A DNA stretch of 64,000 bases from Cellulomonas persica (GCF_007989825.1 NZ_BJUA01000001.1:310001-374000), one strand, 5' to 3'. Numbered from the stretch's first letter, positions 26,474-34,653 are shown. Made by a program: numbers and translations. Notes: generated from the sequence alone by a model not told the origin.

Positions 26474-27226
26474 GTGGAGGCCGACGTCCAGCTCGACGCA
26501 CCGCTCGCGGCGGTGCGCGCCCGCGTCACCCGGGCGTGCGAGGCGGCCGGCCGGGACCCCGGCGACGTGACGCTCCTGCTCGCCTCGAAGGCGCAGACCA
26601 CGGCGGCGACGCGCGCCGCGCTGCAGGCCGATGAGCGCGCCCGCGCGGCCGACCCGTCACTGCGTCCCGTGCTGCTCGGCGAGAGCAAGGTCCAGGAGCT
26701 CGTCGCGAAGGCACCCGACCTGGTGGACCTCGCGCCCTCGTGGCACATGATCGGGCCGCTGCAGTCCAACAAGGTCAACGCGGCGCTGCGCTGGGTGTCG
26801 TGCGTCGAGTCGGTCGCGTCCGTCGACCTCGCCCGGCGCCTCGCGGTCCGCGCGGCCGCGCGCGACGTCCCGCTCGACGTCATGCTGCAGGTCAACGTCT
26901 CGGGCGAGCCGACGAAGCAGGGGGTCGCCCCGCACGAGGCCGTGCGGCTCGCGGTGGAGGTGGGCGCCCTGGAGGGCCTGCGGGTCGTCGGCTTCATGAC
27001 GATCGGCGCCCGCTCGGACGACGACCGCGTGGTCGCGGCCGGCTACGACCGGCTGCGCGAGGTGCGCGACGACGTCGTCGCGAGCGGGGCGCCGGGCACC
27101 GCGAGCGCGTGCGGGCTGTCGATGGGCATGAGCGGCGACCTCGAGCTCGCGATCGCCTGCGGCTCGACCACGGTGCGCGTCGGCACGGCGGTGTTCGGCA
27201 GCCGTCCGGCGGCCACGGGTCGCTGA
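26474..27226 (+). CDS. PLP homeostasis protein, YggS/PROSC family
   Basis: 250 residues, a single-domain PLP-binding TIM barrel. The PLP lysine is in LLASKAQT (about 37-44). Other marks are LGESKVQELVAKAP, WHMIGPLQSNKV, VMLQVNVSGEPTKQG, and the phosphate-binding LSMGMSGDLELAIACGSTTVRVGTAVFG region. These proteins buffer free PLP rather than catalyse a known reaction. GTG at 26474 follows TAGGTT (26460-26465) by 8 nt. It stands alone here, whereas in many Actinobacteria the homologue is next to ftsZ; this may therefore be a second copy. Confidence 0.88.
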   Translation: MEADVQLDAPLAAVRARVTRACEAAGRDPGDVTLLLASKAQTTAATRAALQADERARAADPSLRPVLLGESKVQELVAKAPDLVDLAPSWHMIGPLQSNKVNAALRWVSCVESVASVDLARRLAVRAAARDVPLDVMLQVNVSGEPTKQGVAPHEAVRLAVEVGALEGLRVVGFMTIGARSDDDRVVAAGYDRLREVRDDVVASGAPGTASACGLSMGMSGDLELAIACGSTTVRVGTAVFGSRPAATGR

Positions 27227-27518
27227 GGGCGCAGGCGGGGCGAACTGGCCCGGCGCAGCGCAGCGATCTCGCGCGCGTGCAGCACGGCCATGCGCCGCAG
27301 CTCGCGGTCCAGGGTCAGGCTCTCGTGCGCCACGCGTCCTCCATCGGTGCCCAGGCGGCGATCCGGCCGCCCGTCGTCCTGTCTGTGTCGTCTGGTCGTC
27401 GACACCTGCACGTCAGGGGCCGGGAGCTCACGCCGAGATACCGGGCGGGGCGGATGACGCGGCCTCCGGTGACCTCCTGTCGGTCCGGCACCGCCCCGTC
27501 GCACGTCACAATGGGCGT
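27227..27518. other. 292-bp intergenic region without a supported gene
   Basis: Between yggS and the first DUF202 gene I see only the CACAAT -10 box (27507-27512) that serves the downstream GTG at 27519. A minus-strand frame with a short amphipathic Arg/Glu-rich stretch crosses 27240-27340 but has no convincing start context or terminator. Confidence 0.4.
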
Positions 27519-27890
27519 GTGAGCGACGAACGCGACCGGCGGCTGCCCGCCTGGGTGTACCGCCAGGGCGTCGAGCCCGACGCGCGGTTCTCCCTCGCCA
27601 ACGAGCGCACGTTCCTCGCGTGGGTGCGCACGGCGCTCGCGCTGCTCGCCGCGGGCGTCGCGCTCGAGGCGCTCGATCTGCCGATCGAGGAGCGGCTGCG
27701 GCTGGCCGCCTCGGTGCTGCTCGTGATGCTCGGGGCGCTGGCCCCACTGCTCGGCTGGTGGGGCTGGGCGCGCGCCGAGCGGTCGATGCGCACCGACGCC
27801 CGGCTGCCGGCACCTGTCGGCTTCGTGATCCTGGTGGCCGGCGTGGCCGCCGCCGGGGTCCTGGTGCTCCTCGGGCTGGTCGTCCGGTGA
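27519..27890 (+). CDS. DUF202 (YidH-like) membrane protein 1
   Basis: 123 residues with three predicted helices. FSLANERTFLAWVRTALALLAAGVAL is the DUF202 signature (A-N-E-R-T-F-L-A-W-x-R). GTG at 27519 lies 6 nt after CACAAT. The stop overlaps the second DUF202 gene as GTGA, so the two are probably subunits of one small membrane complex. No function is known for the family. Confidence 0.87.
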   Translation: MSDERDRRLPAWVYRQGVEPDARFSLANERTFLAWVRTALALLAAGVALEALDLPIEERLRLAASVLLVMLGALAPLLGWWGWARAERSMRTDARLPAPVGFVILVAGVAAAGVLVLLGLVVR

Positions 27891-28258
27891 CCGCCGACCG
27901 CCCGGCAGGTCTCGCGCTCGAGCGCACGCGGCTCGCGTGGCGGCGCACCGCGCTGGGCCTCGCGGCCGGGTCGGTCGCGGCTGGGCGGCTCCTGCAGGAC
28001 GTCGTCGGGCCCGCGTCGTGGCTCGTCGCCGCCGCCGGGCTGACGGCGTCGGCGCTCGTCACGCGAGCGGCTTGGCGACGCCTCGTCGGACCGCCGCGGC
28101 CCCGGGCACCGCGCCACGCGCCGGACGGCCCGACCGACCCGCACGTCGCGACGGGGCTCAGCCCGGCGCAGGCCCAGGGCGGCGGGCTCGTCGGCGTCGT
28201 GGCGGCCGGCACGGCGCTCGTCGGCGTCGCGGCCCTCGTCGTCGTCCTGGCGGGCTGA
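27887..28258 (+). CDS. DUF202 membrane protein 2
   Basis: 123 residues. The motif LALERTRLAWRRTALGLAAG corresponds to the DUF202 signature of the partner gene, though divergent (ERTRLAWRRT). Three hydrophobic segments; the loop at about 60-90 is Pro/Arg/His-rich. It starts inside the stop of the first DUF202 gene. Paired DUF202 genes are common in Actinobacteria. Confidence 0.83.
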   Translation: MTADRPAGLALERTRLAWRRTALGLAAGSVAAGRLLQDVVGPASWLVAAAGLTASALVTRAAWRRLVGPPRPRAPRHAPDGPTDPHVATGLSPAQAQGGGLVGVVAAGTALVGVAALVVVLAG

Positions 28259-28332
28259 CGCCTGCCGGACGCCCCCGCCGCACCACCCGCCGGGCCACCC
28301 CGCCGCACGGGCCCTCCTGCACCGGGGACCGG

Positions 28333-29499
28333 CTACGGCACGCGTGCGGTCCAGGCCGGGTCGGCGAACTTGCGCACGCGCAGCTGCTCGGCGCGCTCGA
28401 GCTCCTCGGGACGCAGCTCGCCCGTCACGCTCGGGTAGCGCGCGCGGAAGTGCGCCTCGAACGCGTCGATGACCGCCTCGCGCGGCATCTGGGTCTGTGA
28501 GCGGACCGGGTCGACGCGCTTGGCCGCGCTGCGCGTGCCCTTGTCGGACACCTTCTCGCGGCCGATGCGCAGGACCTCGAGCATCTTCGCGGCGTCGATG
28601 TCGTACGACATCGTCACGTGGTGCAGCACCGCGCCGCCGACGAGGCGCTTCTGCGCCGAGCCCGCGAGCTTGCCGCCGGGTGACGAGATGTCGTTCAGGC
28701 CCGAGAGCGTCGCGGTGACGCCGACGTCCGCGAGCGCGCCCAGCACCCACTGGTTGAGGAACGCGTACGACTCCTCGAACGACATCCCGTCGACGAGCGA
28801 GCCGGGCACGACGAGCGAGAACGTGATGCAGTTGCCCGCCTCCATGAACATCGCGCCACCGCCCGAGATGCGACGCACGACCGTGATGCCGTAGCGCTCG
28901 GCCGCCTCGAGGTCGACCTCGTTGCGCAGCGACTGGAACGAGCCGATGACCACCGCGGGCTCCTCCCAGTCCCAGAACCGCAGCGTCGGGCCGCGACGCC
29001 CCGCCGCGAGCTCCTCGGTGAGCACCTGGTCGAGTGCGGTGTGCAGCGCAGGCGGGAACGGGCCGGGCCGGATCACCTCGAACGAGTGGTCCTCCCACGA
29101 CGTCGAGCGGCCCAGCGCGCGACGCACCGCGACCGCGACCGCGCGCTCGTCGAACCCGATCATCGCGACCGGCCCGATCAGTCGGCCGGCATCCTGCGCG
29201 GCGGCGAGGTGCTCACGGATCGCGTCCGCGAGGCGCGACGTGGTCGTGTCGACCGGCAGGCCGGTGAGCGCGGCGTCGATCTCGACGAGCGCGTCGTCGG
29301 GCTCGAGGAAGAAGTCACCGGCGACGCGCACGTGCGCGAGCACGCCGTCGCGCGTCGCGAGGTCGACCGTGACGAGCTTGCCGCCCGGCACCTTGTACTC
29401 GCCGTGCAGGGGCCCCTGCTCGTCGTGCGGCCGACGGTCATGGTGCTGCTCGTCGTGGTGCTGCTCGTGGTGGTGCTGCTCGTCGTGCGTGTCGCTCAC
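28333..29499 (-). CDS. Lipoate--protein ligase with N-terminal accessory domain and His-rich leader
   Basis: 388 residues. It attaches lipoate to E2/GcvH lysines or is a close relative. The catalytic domain (about 130-388) has VVRRISGGGAMFMEAGNCITFS, equivalent to the RRxSGGGAVxHD motif, and PGGKLAGSAQKRLVGGAVLHH with the conserved Lys. The accessory domain (about 32-100, GEYKVPGGKLVTVDL ... GDFFLEPDDAL) that follows the catalytic domain in E. coli LplA here precedes it. Residues 3-28 are a His/Glu/Gln-rich tract built from a five-residue repeat. GTG at 29499 follows TAGGCT (29507-29512, minus strand) by 7 nt. Confidence 0.87.
   Translation of the reverse strand: MSDTHDEQHHHEQHHDEQHHDRRPHDEQGPLHGEYKVPGGKLVTVDLATRDGVLAHVRVAGDFFLEPDDALVEIDAALTGLPVDTTTSRLADAIREHLAAAQDAGRLIGPVAMIGFDERAVAVAVRRALGRSTSWEDHSFEVIRPGPFPPALHTALDQVLTEELAAGRRGPTLRFWDWEEPAVVIGSFQSLRNEVDLEAAERYGITVVRRISGGGAMFMEAGNCITFSLVVPGSLVDGMSFEESYAFLNQWVLGALADVGVTATLSGLNDISSPGGKLAGSAQKRLVGGAVLHHVTMSYDIDAAKMLEVLRIGREKVSDKGTRSAAKRVDPVRSQTQMPREAVIDAFEAHFRARYPSVTGELRPEELERAEQLRVRKFADPAWTARVP
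29441..29485. repeat. Three tandem 15-bp units coding a His-rich tract
   Basis: Three consecutive 15-nt units (29441-29455, 29456-29470, 29471-29485) differ at one position. On the minus strand they encode the D/H-E-Q-H-H repeat at the start of the lipoate ligase. Since the unit is a multiple of 3, copy-number change would stay in frame. Confidence 0.85.
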
Positions 29500-29606
29500 G
29501 GCGCCCAGCCTAGGCGCGGGCGGACGCGGCACCGACGCAGCGGGGCGGACCCTCCCCGGCGCGCGTCGGAGCCGACGCGTCGGCGCGCACCTGCCGGACC
29601 CGCCCG

Positions 29607-30506
29607 TCAGCTCAGGTCGGCGACCGCCGCCTGCGCGCGCTCCTGCACCATCGTCGACAGCGACTCGGGGGTGCCGAGGCTCGCGAGCAGTGCCGGGACG
29701 TCGTCCCCGCCGGCGGTGGCGGTCGCGGTCCACGTCACGATGACGTTCCCGACGAGCATGTGGCCGCGGTAGGCCGGCGCCGAGGTGCCCTCGGCGCTGT
29801 GCAGGACCTCCTGCACGATCGCCGGGAAGACGCCCTGGCCCTCGATCGCGGGCTCCGCGGTCCACGTCCCCCCGTCGGTCCCGGGGTTGACCTGGGAGTA
29901 CGTGGGGCAGCCGTCGATCGTGGTGACGAGGTCGCGGAACGCGTCCTGCGCGGCGGTGGCGTCGGCGAGCCGCGTGAGCTCCTGGGTGAAGTCCACCTCG
30001 TCGTTGACGAGCGACCGCGCGACGTAGCCCGGCGGTGCGGTCGCGACGACGGTGCGCGCGACCGTGCACTCGGCAGGCTCCACCGACGAGCCCTCCGGCA
30101 GGCCCCAGGGCAGCTCGCCAACCGCGATCCCCGTCTCGACGCCGTCCGCCGCGGCGGGCACGGCCTCCTCGAGCGCGGGCTTGCGCACGAACAGCGACGT
30201 GACGGTCTCGTCGTCGAACAGGGCGTCCGCCCCCGGCACGGGCGGCGGCGAGGGCGTGGCCGTCAGGCTCGGCGCGACCGTCGGTGCGGCGGTCGTCGGG
30301 GTCGGCGTGGGCGTGGGGGTGGTCATGGTCGCGTCGACGATCGGCTCCGTCTCGTGGTCGGCCCAGGGCTGGACGATGAGCAGCACGGCGGCGACGGCCG
30401 CGACGACGACGATCGCCACGACCCACCACCAGCGGCGGTCGGGCGAGTCCTGCGACGCGTCAGGCGAACCCGCCCCGCCGGAACCGGCCGGCTCGGTGCT
30501 CGTCAC
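29607..30506 (-). CDS. Secreted, membrane-anchored protein (PknH-sensor-like)
   Basis: 299 residues. A short cytoplasmic tail, one transmembrane helix (about 26-46), a Thr/Pro linker (about 60-90) and an extracellular domain with Cys at two positions (AECTVA and DGCPTY), most likely a disulfide. The layout and the two conserved-looking Cys recall PknH-type sensor domains of actinobacterial lipoproteins, but I cannot confirm the family. GTG at 30506 has AGGAGAGG about 6 nt upstream. It is a monocistronic minus-strand gene after cimA. Confidence 0.7.
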   Translation of the reverse strand: MTSTEPAGSGGAGSPDASQDSPDRRWWWVVAIVVVAAVAAVLLIVQPWADHETEPIVDATMTTPTPTPTPTTAAPTVAPSLTATPSPPPVPGADALFDDETVTSLFVRKPALEEAVPAAADGVETGIAVGELPWGLPEGSSVEPAECTVARTVVATAPPGYVARSLVNDEVDFTQELTRLADATAAQDAFRDLVTTIDGCPTYSQVNPGTDGGTWTAEPAIEGQGVFPAIVQEVLHSAEGTSAPAYRGHMLVGNVIVTWTATATAGGDDVPALLASLGTPESLSTMVQERAQAAVADLS

Positions 30507-30551
30507 GCGCGTCCTCTCCTCGTGCCTGATCCGCAGGCGTGCTCGCTGCGG

Positions 30552-30586
30552 CGACCCGGGACCGGCCGGGAGGGGGTCCCGGGTCG
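30552..30586 (-). terminator. GC-rich hairpin downstream of cimA
   Basis: A perfect 11-bp inverted repeat (30552-30562 and 30576-30586, 13-nt loop) lies between the cimA stop and the next gene. A second, smaller hairpin with 8-bp arms (30629-30636 and 30647-30654) is closer to cimA. Neither has a T-run, as is common for actinobacterial terminators, so this is inferred from position. Confidence 0.45.
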
Positions 30587-30658
30587 ACCGACGGTGGTCG
30601 TCGTGTCCGAGGCTAGGCCCGTTCGCGGTCGACCGCTATCGCCCTCGCGGTCGAGACA

Positions 30659-32341
30659 TCAACGCGGCACGACCCCGCGGTTGCGCAGGCCCCAGATCGT
30701 CCCGTCGGTCAGCGCCTCCCAGGACGCCTCGAGCAGGTTCGGACCCACACCCACGGTCTGCCACACGGTCTGACCGTCGGTGAGCTCGATGAGCACGCGC
30801 GTCACGGCGTCCGTGCCGTGCATCGAGTCGAGGATGCGCACCTTGAAGTCGATGAGCTCGAACGACTCGAGCTCGGGGTAGACGCCGACGAGCGCCCGGC
30901 GCAGCGCGTGGTCGAGCGCGTTCACGGGGCCGTTGCCCTCGCCCGTGGTGACGATCCGCTCGCCGCCCGCGTGCAGCTTGACGGTCGCCTCGGCGTTCGC
31001 GGGTGTCCCGCGGCCCCCGACTCGCTCGACGATGGTCCGCCAGGACTCGACGCTGAAGTACTGCGGCCGCTTGCCCTCGATCTCCTCGACGAGCATGAGC
31101 TCGAACGACGCGTCGGCGGCCTCGTAGGTGTAGCCACGCGCCTCGGCGTCCTTGACCCGGTCGGTCACCCGCGAGAGGACGTCGGGGCTCTGCGACAGGT
31201 CGAAGCCGAGCTCGCGGCCCTTGAGCTCGATGGACGCACGCCCCGCCATGTCGGAGACGAGCATGCGCATGTCGTTGCCGATCCGCGCGGGGTCGATGTG
31301 CTGGTAGAGGTCCGGGTCGACGCGGATCGCCGACGCGTGCAGGCCGGCCTTGTGCGCGAACGCGCTCGCGCCCACGTACGGCGAGCGGGCGAACGGCGAG
31401 ATGTTCGTGATCTCGCTGATCGCGTGCGCGATGTGGGTGAGCTCGGTGAGCCGCGACGTGCCGTCCTCGTCGCGCCCGAGCACGGGCAGGCCGTACTTGA
31501 GCTCGAGGTTCGCGACGACCGCGAGCAGGTCCGCGTTGCCGGTGCGCTCGCCGTAGCCGTTCACCGTCCCCTGCACGTGCGCGCACCCGGCCTCGACGGC
31601 CGCGAGCGTGTTGGCGACCGCGCAGCCCGAGTCGTTGTGCGCGTGCATCCCGAGCACGGCGTCGGGACCGAGCGAGTCCCGCACCTCCGCGACGATCTGC
31701 GACACCCACGCGGGGACCATGCCACCGTTCGTGTCGCACAGTGCGACGACCTGCGCTCCGGCCTCGAACGCGGTCGTGACCGCGGCGCGCGCGTACGCGG
31801 CGTCGTAGCGGTAGCCGTCGAAGAAGTGCTCGGCGTCGACGACGACCCTTCGCCCCTCGGCCACGAGGAACGAGACCGTGTCGGCGATCATCGCGAGGTT
31901 CTCCTCGCCCGTGGTGCGCAGCGCGCGCTCGGCGTGCCGGATGTCGCTCTTGGCGACGAGGGCGACGACCGGGGCCTCCGAGTCGAGCAGCGCGCGCACC
32001 TGCGGGTCCTGCGACGCGCGCGCCCCGGCCTTGCGGGTCGAGCCGAACGCCGCGAGCTCGGCGTTGCGCAGGTCGAGCTCCTTGGCGGCGCGCTTGAAGA
32101 ACTCGGTGTCCTTGGGCACCGCGCCGGGCCAGCCGCCCTCGATGAACCCGACGCCGAGCTCGTCGAGCAGCGCGGCGATCGCCAGCTTGTCGGCGACCGA
32201 CAGCGCGATCCCCTCCTGCTGGGCGCCGTCGCGCAGCGTCGTGTCGTAGACCTGCAGGGTGCCGGCCGGCGCGCCCGCGAGGTGCGGGAGCGCGACGTCG
32301 ACGCGCTGGTCGAGGTTCGCTTCGGGAGTCGCTGCGTTCAC
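30659..32341 (-). CDS. cimA: (R)-citramalate synthase
   Basis: 560 residues. Condenses pyruvate with acetyl-CoA to citramalate, the first step of the threonine-independent route to 2-ketobutyrate and isoleucine. The catalytic TIM barrel has YDTTLRDGAQQEG (about 32-44) and the metal-binding HAHNDSG. The C-terminal regulatory LeuA-dimer domain (from about 400; LKVRILD-like FKVRILDSMHGTDAV, WQTVGVGPNLLEASWEAL) is complete, so allosteric feedback is likely. GIALS.ADKLAIAALLDELG-like residues and GWPGAVPKD favour citramalate synthase over isopropylmalate or homocitrate synthase. GTG at 32341 is preceded by GAAGAGAG. Transcription passes through an attenuator-like leader at 32436-32523. Confidence 0.92.
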   Translation of the reverse strand: MNAATPEANLDQRVDVALPHLAGAPAGTLQVYDTTLRDGAQQEGIALSVADKLAIAALLDELGVGFIEGGWPGAVPKDTEFFKRAAKELDLRNAELAAFGSTRKAGARASQDPQVRALLDSEAPVVALVAKSDIRHAERALRTTGEENLAMIADTVSFLVAEGRRVVVDAEHFFDGYRYDAAYARAAVTTAFEAGAQVVALCDTNGGMVPAWVSQIVAEVRDSLGPDAVLGMHAHNDSGCAVANTLAAVEAGCAHVQGTVNGYGERTGNADLLAVVANLELKYGLPVLGRDEDGTSRLTELTHIAHAISEITNISPFARSPYVGASAFAHKAGLHASAIRVDPDLYQHIDPARIGNDMRMLVSDMAGRASIELKGRELGFDLSQSPDVLSRVTDRVKDAEARGYTYEAADASFELMLVEEIEGKRPQYFSVESWRTIVERVGGRGTPANAEATVKLHAGGERIVTTGEGNGPVNALDHALRRALVGVYPELESFELIDFKVRILDSMHGTDAVTRVLIELTDGQTVWQTVGVGPNLLEASWEALTDGTIWGLRNRGVVPR

Positions 32342-32435
32342 GGTGGTGCTCTCTTCGGGGCGTGCGGAGTGCTCGGGACGCGTGCTGCTGGGCCTCGTGC
32401 GGGTGCGGGGGTGTCCTCGTGAGACGGACCCGCAC

Positions 32436-32468
32436 CAACAAAAAGACCCCCCGGGGTACGGGAGGTCT
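32436..32468 (-). terminator. Intrinsic terminator (attenuator) in the cimA leader
   Basis: On the minus strand a 9-bp stem (32460-32468 pairing with 32444-32452, with one G-U wobble) is followed by a T-run, TTTTTGTT (32436-32443). It lies 94 nt before the cimA start and immediately downstream of the hairpin at 32469-32494, the expected position for a leader terminator controlled by translation of the 9-codon peptide. Confidence 0.8.
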
Positions 32469-32494
32469 GCGCGTCAGCGGGTGTGCTGACGCGC
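32469..32494 (-). promoter_or_regulatory. Leader hairpin overlapping the stop codon of the cimA leader peptide
   Basis: Perfect 10-bp stem, 32469-32478 with 32485-32494, 6-nt loop. Its first base is the last base of the leader peptide stop codon, so a ribosome stalled at the Ile codons or finishing at the stop would affect its folding. Placed directly before the terminator, it can act as pause or anti-antiterminator hairpin. Confidence 0.65.
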
Positions 32495-32523
32495 TAGTCG
32501 ATAATCGAGGTCCACGGGGACAT
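32494..32523 (-). CDS. cimA leader peptide, 9 residues with adjacent Ile codons
   Basis: A tiny frame ATG ... TAG encodes MSPWTSIID. The two adjacent Ile codons are ATT and ATC; ATT is very rare in this GC-rich sequence. The -10 candidate CACCAT (minus strand) ends 6 nt before the ATG and a TGACCG -35 candidate lies 17 nt further, so the mRNA would be leaderless. A hairpin and a T-run terminator follow before cimA. The arrangement predicts that low charged tRNA-Ile stalls the ribosome and prevents termination. Function is inferred from architecture. Confidence 0.75.
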   Translation of the reverse strand: MSPWTSIID

Positions 32524-32724
32524 GCCGCCATGGTGACACACGCCACCCGGTGCGGTCACGCCTGGCGCGCCTGGTTCCACCCCTCGGACGTCGTCGGGGG
32601 TACGAGGGCGCCGCGCGTGAGCCCCGTCGGCTCGCGCGCGGGCACCGCTCGAGATGCGGTCGGCGCCCAGGTCACTAGCGTGAACGGACGACGACATCCG
32701 TCGTCCGCACCCCTGGAGGCCCGC

Positions 32725-33330
32725 GTGAGCGCACTGCCCCCCGACACCCCGCCCGAGCGCCAGCCGGTCACCCGTCCGCTGCCACCCGCAGCGACCCCGT
32801 CGGGCGTGCCCGCCTCGTCGGCGCCTCCCCCGGTCGTCGTCCCGTCCGCCACTCCTGCGGCCGCGGTGCCGCCCGCATGGGCGCCGGGGTCCCCACCACC
32901 GCCGCAGTCACGCATCGTGCTGCGCGCCGGGCCCTTCTGGGGCGGTGCCCTCGCGACGGCGCTCGTCGCCGCGCTCGTCGGGGTCGTCGGTGTGCTCGTG
33001 CTGCAGTCGATCCTCGACGTCGACCTCGTCGTGCACGACCCGGCGGGCGTCGACGACGACTACCTCGCGTACGCGCTCGGCGGCTTCGTCGCTGCGCTCG
33101 CCGCCGCCGCCCTCCTGCACCTGCTCGTCGTCTCGACGCCCCGCCCGCGCGCGTTCTTCGGCTGGATCATGGCGCTCGCCATCGTCGTGGTGGCGCTCCT
33201 GCCGCTCACGTGGACCGACGACGTGACGTCCGCGCTGTGCACGGGGCTGGTCAACCTCCTCGTCGGCGTCGCGATCTGGTCCCTGCTGGCCGGGGTGCTC
33301 ACGCGCACGACGGCGGTGGTCTCGACCTGA
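32725..33330 (+). CDS. Four-helix membrane protein with Pro/Ala-rich N terminus (DUF6069-like)
   Basis: 201 residues. About 70 Pro/Ala/Ser-rich residues precede four hydrophobic helices. The pattern GWIMALAIVVVALLPLTWTDDVTSAL reminds me of actinobacterial DUF6069 proteins; no function is known. GTG at 32725 has GGAGG (32715-32719) 5 nt upstream; TAGCGT at 32676-32681 is a likely -10. It is divergent from cimA and unrelated to BCAA synthesis as far as I can see. Confidence 0.62.
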   Translation: MSALPPDTPPERQPVTRPLPPAATPSGVPASSAPPPVVVPSATPAAAVPPAWAPGSPPPPQSRIVLRAGPFWGGALATALVAALVGVVGVLVLQSILDVDLVVHDPAGVDDDYLAYALGGFVAALAAAALLHLLVVSTPRPRAFFGWIMALAIVVVALLPLTWTDDVTSALCTGLVNLLVGVAIWSLLAGVLTRTTAVVST

Positions 33331-33361
33331 CGCACCGGCGGCGTCTGGCCGCCTGTTCCCC

Positions 33362-33403
33362 GTCTGGTTTCCGCCGCCTGGTTCCCGCCGCCTGGTTCCC
33401 GCC
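33362..33403. repeat. Three tandem 14-bp units in the intergenic region
   Basis: Units at 33362-33375, 33376-33389 and 33390-33403; the second and third are identical and the first differs at two positions. They follow the stop of the four-helix membrane protein. No function is evident; length is not a multiple of 3. Confidence 0.8.
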
Positions 33404-33453
33404 ATCTCGCCGCGCCGCCTCGTCCCGCCGCGTGGTCGCGCACGCCGTCCAGC

Positions 33454-33495
33454 ACGACGAAGGGGACGCCCCGCTCGGAGCGTCCCCTTCGTCGT
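33454..33495. terminator. Bidirectional terminator between the membrane-protein gene and ilvE
   Basis: A perfect 16-bp inverted repeat, 33454-33469 with 33480-33495, and a 10-nt loop, between convergent genes. The stem ends in AT-rich steps (GACGAAGG/CCTTCGTC) but no long T-run follows on either strand. Confidence 0.75.
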
Positions 33496-33543
33496 CGTCC
33501 CGGGCCTCGGACCGGCCGGTGCGGACCGGCGGCTCAGGCAGGC

Positions 33544-34653
33544 TCAGACCAGGCGGTGCAGCCAGCCGTGGCGGTCGGCCGCGCGGCCGTACTGGATGTC
33601 GGTGAGCTCGGCGCGCGTGCGCGTCGTGACCGGGCCGGCCTCGCCGTCGGCGACCGTCAGGTCGAAGTCGGTGCCCTTGAGCCGGCCGATCGGCGTGATC
33701 ACCGCCGCCGTGCCGCATGCGAACACCTCGGTGATCGACCCGTCCGCGAGACCCGCGCGCAGGTCGGCGAGCGCCACGGGACGCTCGTCGACCTCGTGGC
33801 CCGCGTCGCTCAGCAGCCGCAGGATCGACGACCGCGTCACGCCCTCGAGGATCGAGCCCGAGGTCGGCGGCGTCACCACCGAGCCGTCGGCGTGCACGAC
33901 GACGACGTTCATGCCCCCGAGCTCCTCGAGGTAGGTGTTCGTCGACGCGTCGAGGAAGCAGACCTGCTCGCAGCCGTGCTCGTACGCGCTCTGCTGCGGC
34001 AGCAGGCTCGCGGCGTAGTTGCCGCCGCACTTCGCCGCGCCCGTGCCACCCGCACCGGCACGGTGGTAGTCCTGGTCGACCCAGATCGAGACGGGCTTCA
34101 CGCCGCCCGAGAAGTACGGGCCCACGGGCGAGGCGATGACGAGGTACTCGACCTCGAGCGACGGCCGCACCCCGAGGAACGACTCCGAGGCGTACATGAA
34201 CGGGCGCAGGTACAGGCTCGTCTCCTCGCCCGTGGGGATCCACGCGGCGTCGGTGCGCACGAGCGCCTCGATCGAGCCGAGGAAGTCCGCCTCGGGCAGC
34301 TGCGGCAGCGCGAGCCGCTCGGCCGAGCGCGCGAACCGCGCGGCGTTGGCGTGCGGGCGGAACGTCCACACCGAGCCGTCGGCGTGCCGGTACGCCTTGA
34401 GACCCTCGAAGATCTCCTGGCCGTAGTGCAGCACGGCGGTCGCGGGGTCGAGCTGCAGCGGGCCGTAGGGCTCGACCCGCCGGTGGTGCCAGCCCTGCGA
34501 CTGCGAGTACGAGATGCGGGCCATGTGGTCCGTGAAGACCGTGCCGAACTTGGGCGCGGCCAGCAGCTCGGCGCGCTCGGCGTCGGGCACGGGGTTCGTC
34601 GTCGCGTGCACCTCGAAGAGGTCGGCGGACGTGGAGGAAGCGACGGTGCTCAT
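33544..34653 (-). CDS. ilvE: Branched-chain amino acid aminotransferase
   Basis: 369 residues, fold-type IV PLP enzyme; last step of Ile, Val and Leu synthesis using glutamate. The PLP Lys is in AAKCGGNYAAS (Lys208), matching the mycobacterial IlvE site. Other marks are GQEIFEGLKAYR, EYLVIASPVGPYF and the phosphate-binding TSGSILEGVTRSSIL. ATG at 34653 has GAAAGG 8 nt upstream; a TACCGT -10 about 38 nt upstream suggests a short 5' UTR without a leader peptide. Confidence 0.95.
   Translation of the reverse strand: MSTVASSTSADLFEVHATTNPVPDAERAELLAAPKFGTVFTDHMARISYSQSQGWHHRRVEPYGPLQLDPATAVLHYGQEIFEGLKAYRHADGSVWTFRPHANAARFARSAERLALPQLPEADFLGSIEALVRTDAAWIPTGEETSLYLRPFMYASESFLGVRPSLEVEYLVIASPVGPYFSGGVKPVSIWVDQDYHRAGAGGTGAAKCGGNYAASLLPQQSAYEHGCEQVCFLDASTNTYLEELGGMNVVVVHADGSVVTPPTSGSILEGVTRSSILRLLSDAGHEVDERPVALADLRAGLADGSITEVFACGTAAVITPIGRLKGTDFDLTVADGEAGPVTTRTRAELTDIQYGRAADRHGWLHRLV

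Noticed and set aside
27227..27518. Short minus-strand frame with an amphipathic stretch in the yggS-DUF202 gap
   Set aside because: It continues antisense through yggS, and no start with a binding site or -10 box was found. It may be a gene remnant but cannot be supported.
29441..29485. CRISPR-like or satellite repeat
   Set aside because: Three in-frame 15-bp units without spacers, inside the lipoate ligase coding region.
32436..32523. T-box riboswitch controlling cimA
   Set aside because: No T-box sequence or specifier-loop layout is present; a translated leader with Ile codons explains the terminator better.
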